A DNA stretch of 12,529 nucleotides from Thermoanaerobaculaceae bacterium (GTDB lineage: Bacteria; Acidobacteriota; Thermoanaerobaculia; Thermoanaerobaculales; Thermoanaerobaculaceae): the NCBI GenBank assembly GCA_022865555.1, contig JALHTD010000399.1:1-12529 (forward strand), in the 5' to 3' direction. How positions within the stretch are numbered: position 1 is the first letter of the stretch; each line of letters opens with the position of its first letter. The translations under genes were made by a program, and so were the position numbers. Of this stretch, positions 1-6,520 are shown piece after piece. A model generated the notes under the pieces. It was not told the DNA's origin, did not search any database, and saw nothing but the letters and a program-made list of their open reading frames with translations.

Positions 1-228
1 CAGCCCCGAGAACGAGGTCACCTCCACGCCAGCCATGCCCCGGAGCGTGGCGCGGATGAGCTCCACGCGGTTCTCCGCGGACAGGAGCGGGGTCTTGTCG
101 GTGTTCTCGAGCACCGCCACTACGACTCGGGGGCAGATAGTCAGCGCGCGCCGCACGATGTCCAGGTGCCCGAGGTGGAACGGGTCGAAGCTGCCGGGGT
201 AGACCGCGGTGATCGCTTGCTCGCTCAC
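1..228 (-). CDS. coaD: Phosphopantetheine adenylyltransferase, N-terminal part (runs off left edge)
   Basis: CoaD makes dephospho-CoA from 4'-phosphopantetheine and ATP, the penultimate step of cytoplasmic CoA synthesis. The visible 76 residues hold the family's N-terminal nucleotidyltransferase fold: YPGSFDPFHLGHLDIVRRAL at residues 10-29, with the HxGH-type ATP site ending at His21, then ENTDKTPLL with Lys45 aligning to E. coli Lys42, then an SAENRVELIRATL helix and the VTSFSGL strand. Many CoaD proteins have TxGH here; this one has HLGH, the commoner pattern of the wider superfamily. The start is GTG at 228-226. It is supported by a strong GGAGGAG ribosome site 5 nt upstream (about 235-241) and overlaps the TGA stop of the preceding propeller gene by 4 nt (GTGA), so translation is probably coupled. 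About half of the usual ~160 residues lie outside the window. Confidence 0.96.
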   Translation of the reverse strand, partial: MSEQAITAVYPGSFDPFHLGHLDIVRRALTICPRVVVAVLENTDKTPLLSAENRVELIRATLRGMAGVEVTSFSGL

Positions 229-2318
229 GGCTTCTCCTCCACCGCCACGGTGGCGCGGTTGTGGTGGTCGTCCATCGCGCGCACCGCGAGCACGTGCTGC
301 CCAGCCTGAACCTGAACGCGGAACGTCTCGTGCCGTCTGTCGAGGAGGCCGTCCTCAGGGGCAAGGGGGTGCCAGGCGTCGGCGTCCCGGTTCCACTCGA
401 CGCGCACGATGGGTGACAGCGCATCGTCGGCGGTCACGACCCAGAAGGCGCCCTCGCGGACCACGGTGACCTTCGGCGGGGTGTTGTCAACGACCACCCA
501 GCTCGAAAGTGCCTTTGTGGTGGCCGGCGCCTCCGGGTTTGCAGGTGCGTCGGTCGCCGTCAGGCGGAAGCGGTAGAGTCCGTCAGCGAGTGCCTGGGTG
601 TCGATGGCCAGCACGACCGTCTCGAGGCCGTCCCGAACTTTCCACCAGCGCTCGTTGCCAGGCCCCTGGACCTCCAGCGTGAACCGCAGGGCGTCCCCGT
701 TGGGGTCGTCCGCTTTCCACGAGAGGCTCTGGTAGCCGACCCGGTAGTACTTCTTGCCCAGGCGCTCCTGACCCTCCTTGGCATCGTCGTCGAGGGTCGT
801 GAAGATGCCCGAGAACTCCGGGTGTTGCACCTCGACGATGCGATCGGAGGGGGGCGGACCCTTGAGGAATATCTCGCCCGGATCGTGGACGGTGAGCTCC
901 TCGACCTCCGGGGGAAGGTTGATCTGGCGGTAGGCCACGACAACCCGGCCCACCCGCACGGCGGGTCCGGACGGTGGAGGCTGCAGCTCCACCTGCCACT
1001 GCAGGTACCGGGCCGGCGGGGCGCTCACCTTGCCCCCCGGGCAGGGCAGCGGAGCGGACCACGCGCTCCAGGTGTCGTCGGGCGGGGCCACCGCGCCGGA
1101 GCGGAAACGCAGCGTGCACCCACCCGCCGCCGGGAGCTCCCCGCGCAGCTCGGCCTCGCCCCACTGCGCCGGCTGGCCGGCGTCCAGCGGCGGCGACGCG
1201 AAGGTGCCGTGGGGTGGCCCGCTGCGGCGCAGCAGCCTGACCGGCCCCTGGGTGAGCACCCACTGTCCGCCCGCCGCCACGCGCACCACCTGGGTGGCGT
1301 CCACGCTGTCGAGCTGCGCTGCCGAGCCTTCCACGAGCTGCCAAAGCTCGCCCTCGACCCCGGTGCCGATCACGAGGCCGCCGTCGCCCCACGCCAGCGT
1401 CCCGGCGATCTGCTTGGCAAAACGGTGCACTGAGACCGCGGCGCCGGGCGGCAGGATGCGCACGATCTCCGACGTCGCGGGCCCCTTCTGCGTCTGCGGG
1501 GTTGCGGACGTGCTCTCGCTGACCGTCACCGAGGCGGTTGCCTCCGCCTCCTCCTTGGCCGGGGGCTTGCCCATCGTCGGGTCGCCGGTGAGGCCTGCGG
1601 CGTACACCACGCCCTCGGGCGCCACGGCCAGCGCGACGATCTCGGTGAAACCGGAGTCGTACACGACGCCGGGCGTTCCCTGGCCGGTCCACCGCATCAC
1701 GAAGCCTTTCCCCGAGGTTCCGATGAGGAGCGCATCCCCGCTCACGGCGAGGCAGCGCGCGTGGCGGTCCGGCACCGGCGAGGCCACCTCGAGCCCCTTA
1801 CCGGTCAGGCGCATCAGACGCCCTGGGTTGCCGGCGGCGGCGATCAGGCCGCCTTTGAACCACGCCACGTCCCAGAGGTTGCCTTCGGAAAGCCTCGCCA
1901 CCTCCTCCGGCCTGCCCTTCGCACCGGGCACCCTCAGCAGCAGCGCGGGCGCCGCGGTGGTCGCCCAGAGGTTGCCGTCCGGGTCGACGAGCAGCGCGGT
2001 GATCTGGTCGGCACCGACCTCGCCAACGAGCTCCTTCCTGCCCTCCCGGACCCGCCACACGCGCGCGGGGTGACCAGTCCCGACGTACGCCGTGCCGTCC
2101 GGGGTGAGCGCGAGGGCAAGGCCGAGCGGCTCGTCGAAGGTGGCCACGGCTGCTAGCGGAGGCAGCGGTCTGAGGGTTCCGTCCGGGAAGATCGCCACCC
2201 CCTTTCCGGTGGCCTCTTCCAGGGCGCGCGGCGTGTCGAGCACGAAGTAGCGGGTCTGGGCTGCCTCACCCGCGGCGAGCGGGAGCAGGGAGAGGATGAC
2301 GACGACGAGGCGTCTCAT
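225..2318 (-). CDS. Secreted beta-propeller-like protein with C-terminal beta-sandwich domains
   Basis: A 697-residue exported protein of unknown function. Residues 1-20 form a Sec signal peptide (MRRLVVVILSLLPLAAGEAA). Residues ~45-365 contain repeated blade-like strands such as LALTPDGTAYVGTG, LLVDPDGNLWATT, LAVAPEGVVYAAG and LAWGDGGLVIGTG, typical of NHL, SMP-30 or two-component-regulator propellers. A low-complexity Ala/Glu/Ser/Thr/Pro linker at ~250-283 interrupts the blades. Residues ~370-465 look like a beta-sandwich or sugar-binding-like module (FASPPLDAG, SAWSAP). Residues ~468-697 look like Ig/FN3-type folds (LSWKADDPNGDALRFTLEV, YRFRLTATD, VVVDNTPPKVTV). The ATG at 2318 was chosen because it has a GGAGGT ribosome site 4 nt upstream, begins the signal peptide and overlaps the upstream stop as ATGA. 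The frame stays open to about 3410, but that stretch is antisense-like shadow of the upstream gene. No enzyme motif was seen; a scaffold or ligand-binding role is a guess. Confidence 0.88.
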   Translation of the reverse strand: MRRLVVVILSLLPLAAGEAAQTRYFVLDTPRALEEATGKGVAIFPDGTLRPLPPLAAVATFDEPLGLALALTPDGTAYVGTGHPARVWRVREGRKELVGEVGADQITALLVDPDGNLWATTAAPALLLRVPGAKGRPEEVARLSEGNLWDVAWFKGGLIAAAGNPGRLMRLTGKGLEVASPVPDRHARCLAVSGDALLIGTSGKGFVMRWTGQGTPGVVYDSGFTEIVALAVAPEGVVYAAGLTGDPTMGKPPAKEEAEATASVTVSESTSATPQTQKGPATSEIVRILPPGAAVSVHRFAKQIAGTLAWGDGGLVIGTGVEGELWQLVEGSAAQLDSVDATQVVRVAAGGQWVLTQGPVRLLRRSGPPHGTFASPPLDAGQPAQWGEAELRGELPAAGGCTLRFRSGAVAPPDDTWSAWSAPLPCPGGKVSAPPARYLQWQVELQPPPSGPAVRVGRVVVAYRQINLPPEVEELTVHDPGEIFLKGPPPSDRIVEVQHPEFSGIFTTLDDDAKEGQERLGKKYYRVGYQSLSWKADDPNGDALRFTLEVQGPGNERWWKVRDGLETVVLAIDTQALADGLYRFRLTATDAPANPEAPATTKALSSWVVVDNTPPKVTVVREGAFWVVTADDALSPIVRVEWNRDADAWHPLAPEDGLLDRRHETFRVQVQAGQHVLAVRAMDDHHNRATVAVEEKP

Positions 2319-4033
2319 GGCACCTCCGGGCGTTCGCGTACCGTTAGCGAGACACGCACCGAACCCTCGAGGGGGAGCACGCCGGGCAGGCGCTCGGCCG
2401 CGACCACGTTGGTGGCGATCCGGCTCAGGGCACGTGCCCCGAGCCCGCTGGTCAGAGTGACCAACCACGACGGAGGCAGCCCCGGTTCGGAGGCCCCCGG
2501 CAGTGCCACGCCGCGCTCGCGGGCCTCCAGAGCCACCACGAGCGTCGTGCTGCTCTCGAGCCGGCCCACCTGGGTGAGCTGGTCGGCGAAGTCGGCGGGC
2601 GAGACCGCCTCGGCGCGGAGGCGGTACTCGCTCCACGAGGCGCCGTCGGCGACCACCAGGTCGAGGGGACCCGGCAGTGCGCTCTGTGGCACCCTGATCA
2701 CGACCCGCTTCTCTTCGGGGGTGGCCCGGTACGGTTGCAGGCGGACGGTGACCGGGAGCTCCTCGCCGGGGCTGACCGTGGTACGCGTCGGCACGACCTC
2801 GGCAATCGTCGCGCCCCGGGGTTCCTCCTCGTGATCGAGGGTGACCTCGACCGCGCTCACCCGCGGGTGGGGGAACGGCGAGTTGGCCAGGAGGCTCACC
2901 ACGCCGCCGGCGAACGACGAGAGGCGCGCAGGGGCATCGACCCCTCTGGCCGCCTGCCGCACGGTCACCTCCCTGCCATCGGAGAGGTGCGCCGTGAGCG
3001 CAAGGCGCACGGAAGCCTCGCCCACCGCGGCGGCGCGAGCGGTCAGCGAGGCGCTGGCCAGGTATGTGACCAGCAGGGGCTGAAGGATCGGCATCTCCGC
3101 GACCCGGAAGTGCCAGGTTTCGACGCCGACGGCGTCGCGCACGGTTACCGTGACGGGTGTGCCGGAAGCCTGTTCCCCGACCACCGCCAGGACGCCGGCG
3201 GGTCGGTCCGCCACCAGCGTGCCGAAGCTCGTGCCCACCGCAAAGACCTTGAAGGGGTTTTGATAGGAGTCCTGGATCGCAAGCACGCGGGCGCGTGCGG
3301 CGGGCATCCGGACGTTGCCGAGGGCCCAGATCGGATGGCCGAAGGCCCAGACGCGATCGCCCTCCCGAACCGTCACGGTGCCGCCCACGGCAACCGTGGC
3401 GTCGCCCCACACCAGCAGGACCGCCATCATGTCACCGGCCTCGGGCGGCCCCTCGGGCGCCTCGCCCGTGCCGGCCGGGACCGCCTGCAGCCCCATGGCG
3501 CCGAGCAGCTCTGCCGGAAAGCCTCCGGCAAGCGGGAGGCCGCCCACCGCGACCAACTGCGGACCTTGTCCGTCGCGGGGAGGCAGCGACGGCAGCACCG
3601 AAAGCGGCTGCACCTTCCCGGCAGCCAGCGCGGCGAGCTGCGTGAGGGCGGGCGCGGGTGCATCCGGGACGGGACCGCCGGGCGCGATTCTCTGCATCGC
3701 GGAGAAGGGGGTGACCCCGGCGAGAGGCTCCCTCGCGAAGGCCCAGCCGAAGGCAACGGCCCCCAGCAGCTTCCCGTCGACGTAGACGGGCGAGCCACTC
3801 ATCCCGGCAACCACTCCCGAGCCGGACATGCGCTCGTCGGTGAGGCGGACGAGAACGGCGCTGCGGTCGGGTCCCATGGCGTCCAGCATCCCGAGGACCT
3901 CCACCGGGATCTCGCGCCGCTGCCCGCCGGTCCACTCGGTGACGCACACGCCCTTCTGTCCCGGCCGAACCGCGGCGGGGTCGAGCCAGGCCAGTGCGGC
4001 TGTCAGCGTGAGTGGCAGCAGGAGAGGGGCCAT
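2315..4033 (-). CDS. SpoIVB/S55-type serine peptidase-like exported protein
   Basis: A 572-residue protein. Residues ~20-115 match the serine-peptidase S55 signature: a hydrophobic N-terminus, then EVLGMLDAMGPDRSAVLVRL, GSGVVAGMSGSPVYVDGKLL (residues 71-90, the GMSGSP nucleophile motif at 77-82), then GAVAFGWAFAREPLAGVTP. A second conserved block, DRVWAFGHPIWALGN (residues ~226-240), carries His233, the probable catalytic histidine. In Bacillus SpoIVB the histidine precedes the serine, so the order here is reversed. Residues ~290-572 are predicted beta-rich modules with no motif I recognise. The N-terminus MAPLLLPLTLTAALAWL is hydrophobic but lacks basic residues. No in-frame alternative start lies between the ATG and an upstream TGA, so ATG 4033 stands, without a clear ribosome site and probably coupled to aroF (7-nt gap). 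It overlaps the propeller gene by 4 nt. Substrate unknown. Protease activity is inferred from motifs and could be vestigial. Confidence 0.87.
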   Translation of the reverse strand: MAPLLLPLTLTAALAWLDPAAVRPGQKGVCVTEWTGGQRREIPVEVLGMLDAMGPDRSAVLVRLTDERMSGSGVVAGMSGSPVYVDGKLLGAVAFGWAFAREPLAGVTPFSAMQRIAPGGPVPDAPAPALTQLAALAAGKVQPLSVLPSLPPRDGQGPQLVAVGGLPLAGGFPAELLGAMGLQAVPAGTGEAPEGPPEAGDMMAVLLVWGDATVAVGGTVTVREGDRVWAFGHPIWALGNVRMPAARARVLAIQDSYQNPFKVFAVGTSFGTLVADRPAGVLAVVGEQASGTPVTVTVRDAVGVETWHFRVAEMPILQPLLVTYLASASLTARAAAVGEASVRLALTAHLSDGREVTVRQAARGVDAPARLSSFAGGVVSLLANSPFPHPRVSAVEVTLDHEEEPRGATIAEVVPTRTTVSPGEELPVTVRLQPYRATPEEKRVVIRVPQSALPGPLDLVVADGASWSEYRLRAEAVSPADFADQLTQVGRLESSTTLVVALEARERGVALPGASEPGLPPSWLVTLTSGLGARALSRIATNVVAAERLPGVLPLEGSVRVSLTVRERPEVP

Positions 4034-4040
4034 GGCGGCG

Positions 4041-5078
4041 CTAGGCGCTCAGCCTGAGCGGTTGCGCCATGTGCCGACCGGTGAGCGGCAGCAGCTGCGG
4101 GAGCTGCTGGATGAGCTCCGAGAGCTCGCCCGGCAGGATCGCCTGCGAGGCGTCGGAGAGCGCCTGCGAGGGCTCGTGGTGCACCTCGATCATGAGCCCG
4201 TCGGCACCCACCGCCACCGCTGCCCGCGCCAGCGGCACGACCTTGTGCCGCTTCCCCGTCCCATGTGAAGGATCCACGATGATGGGGAGGTGGGAGAGGC
4301 GCTGGACGGCCACCACCGCCGCCAGGTCCAGTGTGTTGCGGGTGTGGTCGGCAAAGGTTCGGATTCCCCGTTCGCACAGCACGACCTGGTAGTTGCCCTC
4401 GGCAAGCACGTACTCGGCCGCCATCAGCAGCTCATCGACGGTGGCGCCCATGCCGCGCTTGAGCAGGACCGGCTTGCGCAAGCGCCCGACCGTACGAAGC
4501 AGCGAGTAGTTCTGCATGTTCCTGGCGCCGATCTGGATCATGTCGCAGTACTCGGCGACGAGGTCGAGCGAGCCCTCGTCGAGGGCCTCGGAGACAATTG
4601 GCATCTGCACCTCGTGCCCCACGTCCCGCAGGATCGCGAGCCCTGGCTCACCCAGCCCCTGGAATGTGTAGGGGGACGTGCGTGGCTTGAACGCGCCGCC
4701 GCGCAGGATCTGCGCCCCCGAAGCGCGCACGTGGCGGGCGATCGTGAGGGTCTGTTCCGGCGTCTCCACCGAGCATGGGCCGGCAAACACCGCGAAGTTG
4801 TCTCCACCCACCGGCACCCCGCCCACCATGACGATGCTGCTCTCCGGTTTTGCCTCGCGGCTGACCAGCTTGTAGGGGTGCGAAACCGGTATGACCTCCA
4901 GCACACCGGGCAGGTTTTCGAACAGTGCGGGCTCCACTGCGCCCTGGTTGCCGGTGATCCCGATGGCGACCCGCTGGGCCCCGGGGATCGGATGGGCCTT
5001 GAGCCCCAGAGCGGAGACCCGCTCGATGACCCGCTCGACCTGCTGCGGGGTTGCGCCCACCGTCATCACGATCAGCAT
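4041..5078 (-). CDS. aroF: 3-deoxy-7-phosphoheptulonate synthase, type I-beta with N-terminal regulatory domain
   Basis: This enzyme condenses phosphoenolpyruvate and erythrose 4-phosphate to DAHP, the first step of the shikimate pathway, in the cytoplasm. The 345-residue length suits the AroF/Thermotoga-type family. Residues 1-~70 form a ferredoxin-like (ACT-like) domain that in this family binds Phe or Tyr for feedback inhibition. The TIM barrel follows: FAGPCSVE (98-105, metal-ligand Cys102), RGGAFKPRTSP (126-136), QIGARNMQN (182-190), LLKRGM (205-210), CERGIRTF (235-242), DPSHGTGKR (269-277, His272), LMIEVHHEP (295-303, Glu298) and Asp309 in LSDAS. All the expected catalytic and metal residues are present. 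ATG 5078 follows a GGGGGAG ribosome site and a near-consensus promoter. It is the first gene of the operon leading to coaD. The S55 gene starts 7 nt after its TAG stop. Confidence 0.96.
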   Translation of the reverse strand: MLIVMTVGATPQQVERVIERVSALGLKAHPIPGAQRVAIGITGNQGAVEPALFENLPGVLEVIPVSHPYKLVSREAKPESSIVMVGGVPVGGDNFAVFAGPCSVETPEQTLTIARHVRASGAQILRGGAFKPRTSPYTFQGLGEPGLAILRDVGHEVQMPIVSEALDEGSLDLVAEYCDMIQIGARNMQNYSLLRTVGRLRKPVLLKRGMGATVDELLMAAEYVLAEGNYQVVLCERGIRTFADHTRNTLDLAAVVAVQRLSHLPIIVDPSHGTGKRHKVVPLARAAVAVGADGLMIEVHHEPSQALSDASQAILPGELSELIQQLPQLLPLTGRHMAQPLRLSA

Positions 5079-5098
5079 CGGTGCTCCCCCAGGGAGGC

Positions 5099-5121
5099 TA
5101 TACTAGCGTAGGTAAGGAGGT
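5099..5121 (+). promoter_or_regulatory. Candidate -10 box and ribosome site of the plus-strand exported-protein gene
   Basis: TATACT at 5099-5104 matches the TATAAT -10 consensus in five of six positions and sits 30 nt before the GTG start. The strong Shine-Dalgarno AAGGAGGT (5114-5121) lies 7 nt before GTG 5129 and fixes that start. No convincing -35 was found at 16-18 nt upstream, so the promoter part is tentative while the ribosome site is firm. The TATACTAG sequence also forms the -10 region of the opposing aroF promoter, so polymerase binding on the two strands should be mutually exclusive. Confidence 0.55.
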
Positions 5122-5127
5122 TGTCAA
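5100..5127 (-). promoter_or_regulatory. Sigma70-type promoter for the aroF operon
   Basis: Read on the minus strand, a perfect TTGACA (-35, positions 5127-5122) is followed after 16 nt by TAGTAT (-10, 5105-5100, four of six consensus bases). Transcription should begin near 5093, giving a leader of only ~15 nt that holds the GGGGGAG ribosome site and leads into ATG 5078. This is one of the few places in this GC-rich window with both boxes well spaced. The -35 lies immediately upstream of (and partly within the leader of) the opposite gene, and the spacer covers that gene's ribosome site. No operator was recognised. Confidence 0.65.
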
Positions 5128-5128
5128 C

Positions 5129-5863
5129 GTGAAGCGGGCTGCGTTTCTCGGCGTTCTGTTTTTCCTCCTGGCGCAACAGGCGCTGGCCGTCTACGTGGTC
5201 GTCCTGCGCAACGGGGCCCGAATGGTGGCGAAGGAGAAGTACCAGGTCAAGGGGCCAAACGCCGTCTTCGTGACGAAGATCGGCACCCTCATCATGATCC
5301 CGCTGTCGCAGATCGACGTTCAGGCCACGGAGAAGACCAACGCGCTGAACCTGGGTGACGCCGAGGCTCTCGACTGGATGGACATCCAGCGCGTTTTTCC
5401 GACGCCCACGCCGACGCGGCCGATGTCCGCCCTCGGCCGCATCCGCGCCGGAATCGCCACCAAGGAGGGCGATGCGGCGAAGCCCACCCCTACCCCCGGC
5501 GTCGGGTACCGCGAGGCTCGCTACCGCGACCCGCAGGTGGACCAGGCGTTCCAGCAGGGGCTGGAGAGCTACCACCTCTACCTGTACCGGACCAGTGAGG
5601 GTACCCTGCCCAGCTACCTGTTCATCGAGATCCAGGTGAACGGGCAGCCCGAGACGTTGAAGGCGCTGCAGGCGGTGAGCTCGACCTACCAGCTCTTGGC
5701 CGAGAAGGCCCCCAACCGGTTGCCGGAGCGCGTCGAGATCCAGATGCTCAACGAAGCGGGGAAGGAGGCCGGCCTGTTCCGGATGTCCGCCGCCGACGCC
5801 GCCGAACTGGTGAGCGGGAAGACCACCCCCGACAGGTTCTTCGTCGATCACGTCATTTTCTGA
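5129..5863 (+). CDS. Secreted protein of unknown function
   Basis: A 244-residue protein I do not recognise. Residues 1-20 are a clear Sec signal peptide (KR, then FLGVLFFLLAQ, cleavage after ALA). Residues 21-~70 form short beta strands with an SH3-like look: VYVVVLRNGARMVAKEKYQV, then a hydrophobic strand IGTLIMIPLSQIDV. This pattern is seen in small periplasmic proteins whose strands describe how a feature is 'stored' (NG.R..A..Y...G..V...). Residues ~91-125 are a Pro/Thr-rich linker with two TPTP runs. Residues ~130-244 are a mixed alpha/beta region with VDQAFQQGLESYHLYLYR and LPSYLFIEIQVNG. GTG 5129 is chosen because of AAGGAGGT 7 nt upstream and the signal peptide; the frame is open further upstream to 5051 without support. 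It is the first gene of a plus-strand group of exported proteins and is divergent from aroF. Likely periplasmic; no function is assigned. Confidence 0.85.
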   Translation: MKRAAFLGVLFFLLAQQALAVYVVVLRNGARMVAKEKYQVKGPNAVFVTKIGTLIMIPLSQIDVQATEKTNALNLGDAEALDWMDIQRVFPTPTPTRPMSALGRIRAGIATKEGDAAKPTPTPGVGYREARYRDPQVDQAFQQGLESYHLYLYRTSEGTLPSYLFIEIQVNGQPETLKALQAVSSTYQLLAEKAPNRLPERVEIQMLNEAGKEAGLFRMSAADAAELVSGKTTPDRFFVDHVIF

Positions 5864-5923
5864 AGCGCCCTGGCCGTGCTGACCTCGATGCGTCCGCCGA
5901 CCGTCCAGGCCGCCCCTTTTCGC

Positions 5924-6511
5924 ATGACGCGCAACACGTTTGTCTCGTTGCTCTCGCTTGCCCTGGCAGCGGCATGCCAGGCGCCGCTTCCGACCCCCGA
6001 GATGAAGTACCGCCAGGAGCGGGAGCAGGCGGTGCGGGGGGAGGTCCCGCCCGAGGCGGCTGCGCACTTCCAGGGGCTGCGCTTCTACCCGTTCGATCCG
6101 GACTGCCGCTTCCGCGCCATGCTCGAGCCGGTCAACCCGCCCGAGCCGCTCAGGATCGCCGCCAGCAACGGCGAGCAGCGCCCCGCCCACCGTGTGGGCC
6201 GCGTGCGACTGCGCTTCCCCGGCGGCAAGGCCGTGCTCTCCGTGTTCCAGCTCGACGATGTCCGTGAGCGTTACCCCGACGAGCTCTTCCTGCCGTTCCG
6301 GGACGCCGGTGCGGGCACCGAGACCTACGGAGCCGGCCGCTACCTGGACATCGAGCGCCTGCCGGGCGGCGTGGTGGGCCTCGACTTCAACCGCGCCTAC
6401 AACCCGGACTGCGCCTACGGGATCGCCGGTCGCTGCCCGATCACCCCGCCGGAGAACACCGTGCCGCTCGCGATCAAGGCCGGGGAGATGATGCCGCCGG
6501 GACACGGCTAG
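5924..6511 (+). CDS. DUF1684 family lipoprotein
   Basis: A 195-residue protein that matches the DUF1684 family by its diagnostic blocks: LRFYPFDPDCRFRAMLEP (52-69), LFLPFRDAGAGTETYGAGRYLDI (121-143), VVGLDFNRAYNPDCAYG (150-166) and CPITPPENTVPLAIKAGE (171-188). The family is uncharacterised; many members are exported. Cys163 and Cys171 lie in the conserved NP.CAY and CP..PPEN motifs. ATG 5924 starts a signal peptide (MTRNTFVSLLSLALAAAC) ending at Cys18, probably lipidated, though the residue at -3 is Ala rather than the usual Leu. GTG 5876 and ATG 5888 would add an ill-fitting hydrophilic leader; none of the three has a good ribosome site. It begins 60 nt after the preceding gene and its TAG stop is 9 nt before the outer-membrane-protein gene, in the same frame. 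Family assignment is firm; the role is unknown. Confidence 0.88.
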   Translation: MTRNTFVSLLSLALAAACQAPLPTPEMKYRQEREQAVRGEVPPEAAAHFQGLRFYPFDPDCRFRAMLEPVNPPEPLRIAASNGEQRPAHRVGRVRLRFPGGKAVLSVFQLDDVRERYPDELFLPFRDAGAGTETYGAGRYLDIERLPGGVVGLDFNRAYNPDCAYGIAGRCPITPPENTVPLAIKAGEMMPPGHG

Positions 6512-6520
6512 CCGCAGCCG

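Noticed and set aside
2319..3410. Open upstream extension of the propeller gene's frame (to a 1061-residue protein)
   Set aside because: It overlaps the S55 gene in another frame and is Arg/Gly/Pro-rich low-complexity sequence of shadow type; a ribosome site, signal peptide and ATGA overlap all mark 2318 as the real start.
2735..4057. Plus-strand open frame of 440 residues
   Set aside because: Antisense to the S55 gene, which has recognisable motifs; the translation has no family features.
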